Part shown: positions 32,758-41,053 of the stretch, in pieces
Position numbering within the stretch: the stretch's first letter is position 1
Layout of the letters: each line of letters starts with the position of its first letter
NCBI RefSeq assembly: GCF_936943645.1
Contig: NZ_CAKZJO010000088.1
Coordinates: 62,001-126,000 of the forward strand
Direction: 5' to 3'
Length of the DNA: 64,000 bases
From: an uncultured Bradyrhizobium sp.
GTDB lineage: Bacteria; Pseudomonadota; Alphaproteobacteria; Rhizobiales; Xanthobacteraceae
The notes under the pieces: model-generated
What the model saw: only the letters and a program-made list of their open reading frames with translations
What the model was told of the DNA's origin: nothing
Databases searched by the model: none
Made by a program: the position numbers and the translations under genes

Positions 32758-33684
32758 CTACTCCCATTCAATTTCCGAGAATGCTGCAGTTGCGTTCCGG
32801 GCATTGTAATCGCCGAACAGTTCCCAGCGTGGCCGTTCTTCTGCGGCTGCCTTGTCGGCAGCGGCCCGGATCGGCTCGCCCTTCTTGTTCAGCGCGCGCA
32901 CGTCGGACAGCAGCGTTGACAGGTAACGCCGTTCGTCGGCCAGCGCGGCCGGCCAGTCGCTCACGGGACCGTGACCGGGCACGACGCGTTGCGCCGGGAT
33001 GGTCTGCAATTCCTTCAACGTGTCGAGCCAGCCGCGAATGCTGCCGTCCATGACCGGAATGTGGCGGAGAAAAACCAGGTCGCCCGCGAACAGGGTTTTG
33101 GTCGTCTCGTCGAACGCGGTGAGATCGTTGTCGCTATGCCCGGTTCGCCACGCCCGCAGGACGAGGCGACGGGACCCGAGATCAAGCGTCATCGTGTCCG
33201 AAACCAGCAGGGTCGGAGGTATGATCTTCACCGGATCGATCAACGCGCTGCCCATGATGCGGCGGAAATTGTCGAGATAATAGGGGCCGCGCGTCGCGAG
33301 CGCCTGCGGCAGCCTGCTGTGGCCGACGAAGGTGGTGTCCGTTGCGGCAAAGGCCGCATTGCCGAAGACATGGTCGGGGTGGCCGTGGGTGTTGACGACA
33401 TAGCGGATCGGCTTCGTGGTGTGGGCTCGCACGGCCGCCAGCAGGGCCTCGCCCTCGCGCAGGCTGCCGCCGGTGTCGATGATGGCCACGGCCTCATCGC
33501 CGACGATGAAGCCGACATTGGCAATGTCGCCCTCATTCTCGCGGGTCATCAGCGCAATGGTCCCGGAGTGCACGAAGATACCCGGTGCGACTTCGCTCAC
33601 AGGCAATTCGGCTGCGCCGGCCCGTGCTAGCGTTGCGGTCCCCAGCAGGGACAAAGCTGCGATCACTCGAGCGATGCGAGACAC
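32758..33684 (-). CDS. Quinoprotein relay system zinc metallohydrolase (SoxH-related)
   Basis: 308 residues from ATG 33684. The signal peptide MSRIARVIAALSLLGTATLA is followed by RAGAAELPVSEVAPGIFVHSG. The beta-lactamase-fold metal site is VVNTHGHPDHVFGN (HxHxDH), with TGHSDNDLTAF (His), LFAGDLVFLRHIPVMDG (Asp) and VVPGHGPVSDW (His). It resembles SoxH but belongs to the group encoded with PQQ dehydrogenases. It is periplasmic and would hydrolyse a thioester- or disulfide-like adduct on the SoxYZ-like carrier encoded 97 bases downstream; that substrate link is inferred from gene context. Confidence 0.85.
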   Translation of the reverse strand: MSRIARVIAALSLLGTATLARAGAAELPVSEVAPGIFVHSGTIALMTRENEGDIANVGFIVGDEAVAIIDTGGSLREGEALLAAVRAHTTKPIRYVVNTHGHPDHVFGNAAFAATDTTFVGHSRLPQALATRGPYYLDNFRRIMGSALIDPVKIIPPTLLVSDTMTLDLGSRRLVLRAWRTGHSDNDLTAFDETTKTLFAGDLVFLRHIPVMDGSIRGWLDTLKELQTIPAQRVVPGHGPVSDWPAALADERRYLSTLLSDVRALNKKGEPIRAAADKAAAEERPRWELFGDYNARNATAAFSEIEWE

Positions 33685-33750
33685 TTTTCCGCCTCAGTTC
33701 AAAGGATTGCCTGCATTGCACTGCAACAAAGCGAAGCCAGCCAAAGTCAG

Positions 33751-33790
33751 GCAAGACAAGGCCTGCAATACCAGACATGCAAGACATGGC
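33751..33790. promoter_or_regulatory. Direct repeat in a divergent promoter region
   Basis: GCAAGACAAGGC (33751-33762) and GCAAGACATGGC (33779-33790) differ by one base and start 28 bases apart, within the 156-base gap between two divergent quinoprotein genes. Spacing near three helical turns would suit a dimeric regulator, but no regulator can be named. Confidence 0.3.
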
Positions 33791-33840
33791 GCGTCATGCG
33801 TTGCATGGATAGCATTCAAACAAAACGAGGAGGAAGCGCG

Positions 33841-34722
33841 ATGACGGAGGCCGGGCGACATCGTCGCTGGTTGATTTCTATGTGGGTCTTGGTTGCGTCC
33901 TGCGCGCTTGGCGATGTCGCCATGGCGCAGACCAAGGACAGCGGCGACCTCTCGTTCGAGCTGGTCGATCCGAACGTGCTGCGCGTCTGCGCCGATCCGC
34001 GCAATCTGCCGTTCTCGAACGAGAAGGGCGAGGGCTTCGAGAACAAGCTCGCCGAGTTCTTTGCCGACAAGCTCAAGAAGAAGCTCGATTACGTCTTCTT
34101 CCCGCAAGCCACCGGCTTCGTGCGCATGACGCTCGGTGCGCATCGCTGCGACGTCATCATGGGTTTCCCGCAAGGCGACGATCTCGTGCAGGGCACCAAT
34201 CCCTATTACCGCACGAGCTATGCGTTGGTGGCGAAAGCCGGCAGCGGGCTTGAGGAAGTCGACACGCTCGAAGATTCGAAGCTGAAGGGCAAGCATGTCG
34301 GCATCGTCGCCGGCACCCCGCCGGCGACGAACATGGCGTTGGCCGGCCTGATGGGCAACGCAAAGCCCTATCCGCTCATGATCGACACCCGCTACGACAA
34401 TTCGGCGCAGGCCATGATCGACGATCTCACAGCCGGCAAGATCGACGCCGGCGTGCTGTGGGGTCCGATGGCCGGGTTCTATGCCAAGAAAGCCGGCTCG
34501 CTGCACGTCACGCCGCTGGTGAAGGAAACCTCAGGGCCGAAGCTGGTCTATCGCATCGGCATGGGCGTGCGTCCCGCCGACCAGAACTGGAAGCGGCAGC
34601 TCAACAAGCTGATTCAGGAGAACCAGGGCGAGATCAACAAGATCCTGCTCGACTTCGGCGTCCCGCTGCTCGACGAGAGCGATAAGCCGCTCGGCGCGGA
34701 GACGGCCAAGAAGTCGCCATGA
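33841..34722 (+). CDS. xoxJ: XoxJ-like quinoprotein-associated periplasmic binding protein
   Basis: 293 residues from ATG 33841, behind a near-perfect AGGAGGAAGCGCG ribosome site. The signal peptide runs RRWLISMWVLVASCALGDVA to MAQ. The body is a family 3 solute-binding fold: VLRVCADPRNLPFSNEKGEG, CDVIMGFPQGDDLVQGTNPYY and GKIDAGVLWGPMAGFYAK. In methylotrophs the MxaJ/XoxJ proteins are needed for a working methanol dehydrogenase and probably help mature or bind it; they are not transporters. The next gene overlaps its stop codon. The symbol is by similarity of family and setting. Confidence 0.82.
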   Translation: MTEAGRHRRWLISMWVLVASCALGDVAMAQTKDSGDLSFELVDPNVLRVCADPRNLPFSNEKGEGFENKLAEFFADKLKKKLDYVFFPQATGFVRMTLGAHRCDVIMGFPQGDDLVQGTNPYYRTSYALVAKAGSGLEEVDTLEDSKLKGKHVGIVAGTPPATNMALAGLMGNAKPYPLMIDTRYDNSAQAMIDDLTAGKIDAGVLWGPMAGFYAKKAGSLHVTPLVKETSGPKLVYRIGMGVRPADQNWKRQLNKLIQENQGEINKILLDFGVPLLDESDKPLGAETAKKSP

Positions 34723-35276
34723 GACGGCGCCTTGCCGCTGCGCTCGTCGCTGCCGCCTTCGCGGTGCCGGCATTCGCGCAGCAGCAGGAGCCGTTCGAGC
34801 CCGAGGGGTATCGCACCGACAATTACCGCGCGCCGGTGCCGGCGACGCTCGCCGGCGCGCGCGTGCTGTCGACGGCGGAAGCCGAAGCGATCTGGCGCGC
34901 GAAGAGCGGCGCCTTCGTCGATGTGCTGCCGCGCCCGCCGAAGCCGAAGAACCTGCCCGCAGGCACGGTGTGGCGCGATGCGCCGCGCAGGAACATCCCG
35001 GGCAGTATCTGGCTGCCGGATACCGGTTACGCCACTCTGCCGCCGGCCATGGAGGATTATTTCCAGCGCGGGCTCGCCCGTGTCTCGGGCGGCGACAAGG
35101 CCGCGCTGCTGGTGATCTATTGCCTCGCCGATTGCTGGATGTCCTGGAACGCCGCCAAGCGCGCGCTCGCCTATGGCTATTCCAACATCGCCTGGTACCC
35201 CGACGGCACCGACGGCTGGGAGCGCGCCAAGCTGCCCACCGCGGAATCCCAGCCGGAGGTGAGGCCGGAGCAGTGA
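34719..35276 (+). CDS. PQQ-dependent catabolism-associated CXXCW-type protein
   Basis: 185 residues. ATG 34719 overlaps the xoxJ stop (ATGA), so the two are translationally coupled. A signal peptide (MRRRLAAALVAAAFAVPAFA) precedes QQQEPFEPEGYRTDNYRAPV. The fold is rhodanese-like: GAFVDVLPR, then LVIYCLADCWMSWNAAKRAL and NIAWYPDGTDGWERA. In this protein the two cysteines of the motif are three residues apart (C-L-A-D-C-W), one more than the family name implies. It is periplasmic and part of the PQQ alcohol oxidation gene set; its reaction is unknown. Confidence 0.85.
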   Translation: MRRRLAAALVAAAFAVPAFAQQQEPFEPEGYRTDNYRAPVPATLAGARVLSTAEAEAIWRAKSGAFVDVLPRPPKPKNLPAGTVWRDAPRRNIPGSIWLPDTGYATLPPAMEDYFQRGLARVSGGDKAALLVIYCLADCWMSWNAAKRALAYGYSNIAWYPDGTDGWERAKLPTAESQPEVRPEQ

Positions 35277-35283
35277 ACAAAGG

Positions 35284-35372
35284 TCGTCATGCCCGGGGCT
35301 CGTCCCGGGCATCCACGTTCTTCGTGCCGTGCGGTTAGGCGTGGATGGCCGAGACAAGCCCGGCCATGACGG
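35284..35372. repeat. Palindromic repeat family H (GTCATGCCCGGG)
   Basis: GTCATGCCCGGGGCTCGTCCCGGGCATCCACG at the left (itself containing a hairpin) faces CGTGGATGGCCGAGACAAGCCCGGCCATGACG at the right; a smaller inner stem is GCCGTGCGGTTAGGC. It lies between convergent genes. Confidence 0.7.
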
Positions 35373-35394
35373 CGGTGCAAGCGGAGGGCAGAAA

Positions 35395-35694
35395 CTACCG
35401 CTTCTGCAGTTTCGTCAGCGTGCCGGTGCCGTTCGTCTCGGTCGCAGAATAGTTCACCCTGTCGCCGGCATGCACGGCATCCAGCATCGCGGCGTCCTTG
35501 GTCTTGTATTCCTGGAGGGCGCCGGCGCTGCCCGAACTGGCGCCGACAGTGCCTTTCTGTATCTGCTGGATCGAGATGGTGCCGTTGAGCCGGTCGATCC
35601 GCATGACCATGCCAGTCAGGTCGTCAGCAAGAGCGCTGGTCGCGAGCATGCCGAGGGCTGCAGCGCCCGCAAAGATGAATCTGGTGGTTCCCAT
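35395..35694 (-). CDS. Small exported protein, unknown function
   Basis: 99 residues from ATG 35694. The signal peptide MGTTRFIFAGAAALGMLATS ends at ALA before DDLTGMVMRIDRLNGTISIQ. That opening resembles the small beta-barrel (OB-like) start of CusF or DUF1344-type periplasmic proteins (GTV-x-x-ID-x-x-NGTI). The Met/His copper ligands of CusF are not evident, so metal binding is not claimed. The C-terminal part is AVHAGDRVNYSATETNGTGT. It lies within the quinoprotein cluster, but membership in it is only positional. Confidence 0.65.
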   Translation of the reverse strand: MGTTRFIFAGAAALGMLATSALADDLTGMVMRIDRLNGTISIQQIQKGTVGASSGSAGALQEYKTKDAAMLDAVHAGDRVNYSATETNGTGTLTKLQKR

Positions 35695-35823
35695 CGAGGC
35701 CTCCCGACGTCTTGGAGTTCACTTCGACAAGCCATAGTAGATCGATTTGGTTCCAGCAGATAGCGGGGCAAAGGTTAACCGGGCCGATCCGGGAACCTGC
35801 GGGGAGCCATCGGCGGGCGGACG

Positions 35824-36432
35824 CTATTCCATCTCCTGCTGTATCACGCGGCCGAGCGCGAACAGGCGCTGGTCGATCGTGGTGGGAACCTCGCAGACGA
35901 ACCGCACCACCTTGTTGCGGTCCTCGAAAATGCGGGTCTTCCAGATCAGCTCGTTGCCAAGCGCCTCGACCTTGGCCTCGTCGCGGGGCGTCGCGCCCTG
36001 AAGCGCCTGGAGCTGAATGGTCTCCTCGCGAATCTTGTCGGCGGCTTCGCGCTGCTTGCGGCTGACGCGTTCGAGCCCGTTCATGACCTGCGAACGCTGG
36101 GCGTTGAGCGTGTCGAACAGACCGGCGAACAGCAGCTTTGCGTTGGTGGTCTTGTCGGTGGAGGAGGCGGCCAGGAAGTCTTTCACCGACTTTTCGGCCT
36201 CGTCCATCGACGTCTTGCGCGCCGACAATTTTGCGACCAGCGCGGTGACTTTGGTGTCGTCCTTCCATTTGGTCTCGGCGTCGTCGAGCGCGGGACCAGC
36301 CCACACTGCGGCGAGCGAGATCTCCGGCACCTTGGCTTGCGTGCAGGGCCAGTTGGGATAGCGCGGATCGGCCGCGCGGGCGGCCGTGCCCGACAGCGCG
36401 AGCACGAGTACAGCCATCGCCAGAACCTTCAT
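35824..36432 (-). CDS. Exported helical protein in the quinoprotein ABC operon
   Basis: 202 residues from ATG 36432, which overlaps the permease stop by four bases. The signal peptide MKVLAMAVLVLALSGTAARA precedes ADPRYPNWPCTQAKVPEISL. Two cysteines (PNWPCTQ and RFVCEVP) could form a disulfide. The middle, from about residue 65 to 150, is a long charged helix with coiled-coil character (EKSVKDFLAAS, RVSRKQREAADKIREETIQL). It is the last gene of a five-gene minus-strand unit and therefore probably works with the ABC system. Function unknown. Confidence 0.75.
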   Translation of the reverse strand: MKVLAMAVLVLALSGTAARAADPRYPNWPCTQAKVPEISLAAVWAGPALDDAETKWKDDTKVTALVAKLSARKTSMDEAEKSVKDFLAASSTDKTTNAKLLFAGLFDTLNAQRSQVMNGLERVSRKQREAADKIREETIQLQALQGATPRDEAKVEALGNELIWKTRIFEDRNKVVRFVCEVPTTIDQRLFALGRVIQQEME

Positions 36433-37277
36433 CCTTCGCCTCCTGCCGGCCCCCGTCGCGCCAGCCCACGCGAGGGATCATAGGCCCAAATCGCGCCGAT
36501 CATGAAGACGATTGTGCAGCTTGCTACCACCGCCAGCGAGATCCAGTTGATTTGCCCGTACAATGCAAAGCGGATCAGCTCGACCGCGTGGGTGAACGGA
36601 TTGGCCTCGCAGAGATAATACAGATAAGGGCTGCCCTCCTGTACCCGCCAGAGCGGATAGAGCGCGGAGGAGGCGAAGAACATCGGGAAGATGACGAAAT
36701 TCATCACGCCGGCGAAGTTTTCCAGCTGCTTGATGCCGGAGGAGATCAACATGCCGAGCGAGCCCAGCATCAGCCCGGAGAGGATCAAGGCCGGCAGCAC
36801 GGTGAGATAGCCCTGGGACGGCGGGGTGATGTCCCAGAACCAGGCGATCAGGAGGAATGCATAGACCTGGAGCAGCGATACCGCGGTGCCCGCCAGCAGC
36901 TTGCAGAACAGCAGGAAGCCGCGCGGCAGCGGGCTCACCAGCAGCGTGCGCATGTTGCCCATCTCGCGGTCGTAGACCATCGAGAGCGAGGATTGCATGC
37001 CGTTGAACAGCTGGATCATCGCCATCAGCCCGGGCGCGATATAGACCTCGTAGAGAATGTAGGTCTCGTAAGGTGGGATGATGGAGATGCCGAGCACCTG
37101 GCGGAAGCCGGCGGCGAAGATGAACAGCCAGACCAGCGGCCGCACCAGCGCCGAGACGAACCGCTCGCGCTGATGCAGGAAGCGCAATCCCTCGCGCCAG
37201 ACGATGCCGGCGAGGCAGGTCATGTATTCGGCAAACGAGAAGCCGCGCGGGGTGTCGCGCGTGGTGATGCTGCTCAT
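36429..37277 (-). CDS. ABC-2 permease of the PQQ alcohol dehydrogenase gene set
   Basis: 282 residues from ATG 37277, overlapping the ATPase stop by four bases. It has six hydrophobic segments, the first LVRPLVWLFIFAAGFRQVLG and the last SLAVVASCTIVFMIGAIWAY. SSLSMVYDREMGNMRTLLVS is the conserved coupling loop of ABC-2 exporters, and CEANPFTHAVELIRFALYGQ is the typical segment before the last helix. With the next gene it would form an inner-membrane exporter. The substrate is unknown; in this gene family the ABC system is tied to PQQ-dependent alcohol oxidation by co-occurrence only. Confidence 0.85.
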   Translation of the reverse strand: MSSITTRDTPRGFSFAEYMTCLAGIVWREGLRFLHQRERFVSALVRPLVWLFIFAAGFRQVLGISIIPPYETYILYEVYIAPGLMAMIQLFNGMQSSLSMVYDREMGNMRTLLVSPLPRGFLLFCKLLAGTAVSLLQVYAFLLIAWFWDITPPSQGYLTVLPALILSGLMLGSLGMLISSGIKQLENFAGVMNFVIFPMFFASSALYPLWRVQEGSPYLYYLCEANPFTHAVELIRFALYGQINWISLAVVASCTIVFMIGAIWAYDPSRGLARRGPAGGEG

Positions 37278-38080
37278 GCGCCGCCTCCCGGCATGGTTTG
37301 CGCGCCGGTCAGGCGCATGAAGGCGGTGTTGACGTCCTGCGCGCCGGCCTCGGTGACGACGCGGCTCATCGGTCCCTGCGCCAGCACCTTGCCCTGATGC
37401 AGCACCACGAGGTCGTCGCTGGGCATGATCTCGTCGAACAGATGCGTGGCCCAGAGCACGCCGATGCCTTGCTCGGTCACGAGCTGGCGGACCTGGCTGA
37501 TGATGTCGGCGCGCGCCTTGACGTCGAGGCCGACGGTCGGCTCGTCGAGCAACAGCAGACGCGGCCGGTGCAGCAGCGCGCGGGCGATCTCCAGCCGCCG
37601 CATCTGCCCGCCGGAGAGATCGCGCACCTTGCTGCCGGCGCGGTCGGAAAGCCCGATACGGTTGAGCAGCTCGGCGCTGCGCGTAGCGGCCTCACGGCGG
37701 CTGATGCCGTGCAGAGCGGCGTGATACAGCAGGTTCTGCGTCAGCGACAAATCGAGATCGAGCGTGCGCGGCTGGAACACGACACCGAGCAGCCGCAGCG
37801 CCTCGCCGGGGCTTTTGCTGATGTCATGGCCGAAGATCGAGACACCGCCGGACTGGATTCCGAACAGGCGCGTGATGAGCGAGAACAGCGTGCTCTTGCC
37901 GGCGCCGTTGAGACCGAGCAGGGCCGTGAAGCTTGCCGGCTGCACGTTGAAGGAGACGTCGATCAACGCCCGGCGCGGCCCGTAGGCATGACTGACGCCG
38001 TCGATCGACAGCGCCGGCACCGCGGCCGGATCGAGTCTCGGCACCTCGCGCGGGTCGGAGATCGGAGCAGGACTGGTCAT
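37274..38080 (-). CDS. ABC ATP-binding protein of the PQQ alcohol dehydrogenase gene set
   Basis: 268 residues from ATG 38080, overlapping the beta-propeller gene stop by four bases. Walker A LGLNGAGKSTLFSLI, signature LSGGQMRRLEIARALL, Walker B LLLLDEPTVGLD and the switch region GVLWATHLFDEI are all normal. About 30 N-terminal residues precede LSIDGVSHAYGPRRAL. It powers the ABC-2 permease encoded immediately downstream. Confidence 0.87.
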   Translation of the reverse strand: MTSPAPISDPREVPRLDPAAVPALSIDGVSHAYGPRRALIDVSFNVQPASFTALLGLNGAGKSTLFSLITRLFGIQSGGVSIFGHDISKSPGEALRLLGVVFQPRTLDLDLSLTQNLLYHAALHGISRREAATRSAELLNRIGLSDRAGSKVRDLSGGQMRRLEIARALLHRPRLLLLDEPTVGLDVKARADIISQVRQLVTEQGIGVLWATHLFDEIMPSDDLVVLHQGKVLAQGPMSRVVTEAGAQDVNTAFMRLTGAQTMPGGGA

Positions 38081-39045
38081 GGCGCGATCGCGATGCCCCA
38101 GGGCAATTCGCCCACCTGAATGGTCTTGATCACCTTCTGTGCGGCGACGTCGATGACCGAGACGTCGTTCGAGACCCCGTTGGTGGTGAGCAGATATTTT
38201 TCATCGGGCGTGAACGCCATGTGCCACACCCGCTGCCCGACCAGCAGATATTTCGTCACCTTGCGCGAGGCGACATCGACCACGGCAATGCGGTTGGCCG
38301 GCCCGAGCGCGACGAAGGCGGTCTTGTCGTCCTTGGTCATGCCGATGCCGACTGGCTGGATCGCCTCTTTCCGCAGGCCCGGAATCTCGAACGTGACCTT
38401 GCCGATGACTTCGTGCTTTTTGGGATCGACGATCGAGACGGTGCCGCCGATCTCCGAGGAGACCCACACTTCCGACGAATCGTGCTTGAACTCGGCGAAG
38501 CGCGGCCGGGCGTCGACCAGCACGTTGGCGACGATCTGGCGCGACGACGTGTCGATGAAATGCGCCATGTTGGTCGTTTCCGACGTGTTGATCAGGGTCT
38601 TGCCGTCGGGGCTGATGGTCATGCCCTCGGGCTCGACGCCGACCTGGATGTCGCCGAGCCGGGCCCGCTTCTCCAGGTCGATCACGGTGACCGTATTGTC
38701 GTTCTCGTTGGCGACATAGAGAATTTTTCCCGCCGCATCCTGGGCGAACAGCTCGGGGTCGGGGCCCGAGGGCAGGCTGTCCACCACGGCTTGCGTCTTG
38801 GCGTCGATCATCTGGATGGTGTCGTCATCGCCGACCGCGACCATCACGAACTTGCCGTCGCGCGTGAAGTCGATGCCGCGCGGGCGCTGGCCGACCTTGA
38901 TCGTCTTGGTCACGGTCCAGGTCTCGGTGTCGATCACCGAGACCGTGTTGCTCTTCTCGTTCGAGACATAGGCGATGAAGGCATGCGCGGGCGCCGCCGC
39001 CAGCGCCAGTCCGGAGAGAAGGCCAATACGCCACATGCGCGACAT
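38077..39045 (-). CDS. PQQ catabolism-associated YVTN beta-propeller protein
   Basis: 322 residues from ATG 39045, eight bases after the preceding stop, with GAGGATTCAG as ribosome site. Its signal peptide MSRMWRIGLLSGLALAAAPA ends at HA before FIAYVSNEKSNTVSVID. About seven repeats of the YVTN type follow, each with a form of vanvdntvsviD: KILYVANENDNTVTVIDLEK, SSEVWVSSEIGGTVSIVDPK and KYLLTTNGVSNDVSVIDVAA. It is a periplasmic propeller of unknown ligand, always near PQQ dehydrogenase genes in its family. Confidence 0.87.
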   Translation of the reverse strand: MSRMWRIGLLSGLALAAAPAHAFIAYVSNEKSNTVSVIDTETWTVTKTIKVGQRPRGIDFTRDGKFVMVAVGDDDTIQMIDAKTQAVVDSLPSGPDPELFAQDAAGKILYVANENDNTVTVIDLEKRARLGDIQVGVEPEGMTISPDGKTLINTSETTNMAHFIDTSSRQIVANVLVDARPRFAEFKHDSSEVWVSSEIGGTVSIVDPKKHEVIGKVTFEIPGLRKEAIQPVGIGMTKDDKTAFVALGPANRIAVVDVASRKVTKYLLVGQRVWHMAFTPDEKYLLTTNGVSNDVSVIDVAAQKVIKTIQVGELPWGIAIAP

Positions 39046-39053
39046 CTGAATCC

Positions 39054-40235
39054 TCACTTCAGCTTGCATTTGCTCTCCGGACGATCATAGCCGAGCGTGT
39101 CGAGCTCGGAGACCTGATGCAGAAACCCTTCCTGTGGCGACACCGACACCACCATGCGGCCGTCGACCAGGAGGATCGGCTGGCGGAGCTGGAGGTTCCA
39201 GTCGCGCAGGGTCAGTCGCGTGCCCTTGAAAGCGGCGATCGAAAAGTCCGGGCCCTTGATGTAGTCCGTCACCTTCTTGACGTCGCCGGAATTGGTGCGC
39301 GAGGTGGCTTCGCCGATCATGCGCGCGGCGGTCCATGCCTGCATGTCGAGCGCGGTCATGCGCCGTGAATTGAGTTTCATGAAGCGGTTCTGCATCTGGA
39401 TCGCGCCCCATTGGTCCTGCGCCGGGTCCCAGCTGCGCGGCACCAGTCCGGCCGAGCCCGCGACGGGCCGGGGATCCCAGGTGCGATAGGGCAGGTAGGC
39501 GCCGAACACCTCGCTCTCGTCGGCGGCGACCAGCACGTCGTAAGCCGGCGCGCCTTGCGTGAACACCGGCATCTGACGCTGGATCAGCGTCACGCCGCTA
39601 TCGGTACGGCGCGCGCCGCCCTTGTCCTCGAAAGTCTTCTCCTGCACGATCTTGGCGCCGAACCGCGCGGCGGTGCGCCGGAGCGCATCCGCAAACAGCT
39701 TGTCCTCGTCATGCGAGCCGACCACGAGCAGCCAGCGCGACCATTTCTTCCAGACCAGATATTGCCCGAGCGCATCGGCCAGCATCGCCCGCGCCGGTGC
39801 GGTGTGGATGACGTTGGCGCGGCAGTCGGCCTCGCGCAGCCGTTCGTCGATCGCCCCCGCATTGAACAGCAGCGTGCCGCGCTCGCGCAGGGCGTCCGAG
39901 ACTTTCAGCAGCGCATCGGCGGGCAGGTCAGCGATGATGAAGCCGTTCTTGTCGGCAAGAGCCGTCGCGGCCTGGACCGGGTCCTCGCCCTCCTTGATGC
40001 GGCGCTCCTCCAGCGTGAAACGCTGGCCCAGGAATTTTCCGGTGGTGTTGTTGTCCTCGATGGCGAGGCGGGCGCCGGCGACGCCGTCATTCTCGGCCGG
40101 TTGCTCGACCAGCGACAGCGTCGATCGGGGCCCGGCGACACCGAGATAGCCGATGCCGATCAGGACAGGCTCCGCCGCAAGCGCGCTCGTCGCGGCAAGA
40201 CCAAAGCCGATCAGACCGGCCAACCATCGGATCAT
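39054..40235 (-). CDS. ABC-type substrate-binding protein, PQQ alcohol dehydrogenase system
   Basis: 393 residues from ATG 40235. The signal peptide MIRWLAGLIGFGLAATSALA precedes AEPVLIGIGYLGVAGPRSTL. The type I periplasmic-binding fold is indicated by GARLAIEDNNTTGKFLGQRF, GFIIADLPADALLKVSDAL, WSRWLLVVGSHDEDKLFADA and AYDVLVAADESEVFGAYLPY. It opens the five-gene minus-strand unit that continues through the propeller, ATPase, permease and helical protein. Since the permease is of the exporter type, this protein may act as a sensor or chaperone rather than an import receptor; that is inference. Confidence 0.85.
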   Translation of the reverse strand: MIRWLAGLIGFGLAATSALAAEPVLIGIGYLGVAGPRSTLSLVEQPAENDGVAGARLAIEDNNTTGKFLGQRFTLEERRIKEGEDPVQAATALADKNGFIIADLPADALLKVSDALRERGTLLFNAGAIDERLREADCRANVIHTAPARAMLADALGQYLVWKKWSRWLLVVGSHDEDKLFADALRRTAARFGAKIVQEKTFEDKGGARRTDSGVTLIQRQMPVFTQGAPAYDVLVAADESEVFGAYLPYRTWDPRPVAGSAGLVPRSWDPAQDQWGAIQMQNRFMKLNSRRMTALDMQAWTAARMIGEATSRTNSGDVKKVTDYIKGPDFSIAAFKGTRLTLRDWNLQLRQPILLVDGRMVVSVSPQEGFLHQVSELDTLGYDRPESKCKLK

Positions 40236-40364
40236 GTTTCCTCCGAACGATCCCCCCGGCTTGACCGCAGGTGGAGAATTGTCTCTGCTTCAAGCATGAC
40301 CAATTTGTCAGGGCATGCAACCCCGCATTTCGTCCCCGCGCGCGCGAGAGGCGGAATCACGATC

Positions 40365-40868
40365 ATGCGAGCATTGATGGTGATTGCCGCTTTGCTGTTG
40401 ACGCCGTCGGTCGCGCGCGCCGATCCGCCGAAGCTCGCCGTGTTCGATTTCGAGCTGATCGATACCAGCCTGCCGGGCGAGTTCTACGGCTCCCGGCCTG
40501 AAGAGGCGCGGCTTCTGCTCATCAGCGAGCAGTTGCGTAAGGAACTGATGCAGTCCGGCAAGTTCCAGGTGCTCGACATCGCGCCGGTCAGGGACGCGGC
40601 CCGTCACGCTAATTTGCAGGCCTGCGGGGGGTGCGATCTCAAGCTCGCCGAGCAGCTCGGCGCCGAGCTGGAGATCACCGGCATGGTGCAGAAGGTCTCG
40701 AACCTGATCATCAACCTCAACATCTATCTGCGCGACGTGAAGACCGGCGCGATGATCACGGCCGCCAGCGCCGACATGCGCGGCAACACCGATGAAGCCT
40801 GGACGCGCACGATGAGCTATCTGATCCGCAACCGCCTGCTGGCGCCGAATTACGGCAAGCGGGAGTAG
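40365..40868 (+). CDS. DUF3280/DUF2380-type exported protein
   Basis: 167 residues from ATG 40365. The signal peptide MRALMVIAALLLTPSVARA precedes DPPKLAVFDFELIDTSLPGE. The family pattern continues with LLISEQLRKELMQSGKFQVL, ACGGCDLKLAEQLGAELEIT and NIYLRDVKTGAMITAASADM. The C-G-G-C pair at about residue 88 could bind metal or form a disulfide. Related genes occur in PQQ dehydrogenase clusters. It is divergent from the binding-protein operon, with 129 bases between starts. Role unknown. Confidence 0.82.
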   Translation: MRALMVIAALLLTPSVARADPPKLAVFDFELIDTSLPGEFYGSRPEEARLLLISEQLRKELMQSGKFQVLDIAPVRDAARHANLQACGGCDLKLAEQLGAELEITGMVQKVSNLIINLNIYLRDVKTGAMITAASADMRGNTDEAWTRTMSYLIRNRLLAPNYGKRE

Positions 40869-40875
40869 GGCTCTC

Positions 40876-41043
40876 TACCCTCCCCTGGAGGCGGAGGGTC
40901 GATCGCGCGAAGCGCGAGCGGGGTGGGGTGACAGTCTCTCCATTGAGACGCTGCCCGTGTGGAGAGATCACCCCACCCCGCCACGCATTTCGCTTCGCTC
41001 GATGCGTAGCGACCCTCCCCCTGCGGGCCCTCCAGGGGAGGGT
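40876..41043. repeat. Palindromic repeat family D, copy 2
   Basis: TACCCTCCCCTGGAGGCGGAGGGTCG and CGACCCTCCCCCTGCGGGCCCTCCAGGGGAGGGTA pair as the outer stem. CGGGGTGGGGTGACAGTCTCTCCA and GTGTGGAGAGATCACCCCACCCCG form the inner one. It is clearly related to the copy at 31674-31834 and again lies between convergent genes. Confidence 0.8.
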
Positions 41044-41053
41044 AAGCAAGCAA

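Noticed and set aside
32997..33240. Possibility that the quinoprotein dehydrogenase is hidden as a fragment in the cluster
   Set aside because: No PQQ-binding propeller motifs (such as W-x-D-x-x-x-G repeats) or adjacent cysteine pair were seen in any frame of 31.8-46.7 kb.
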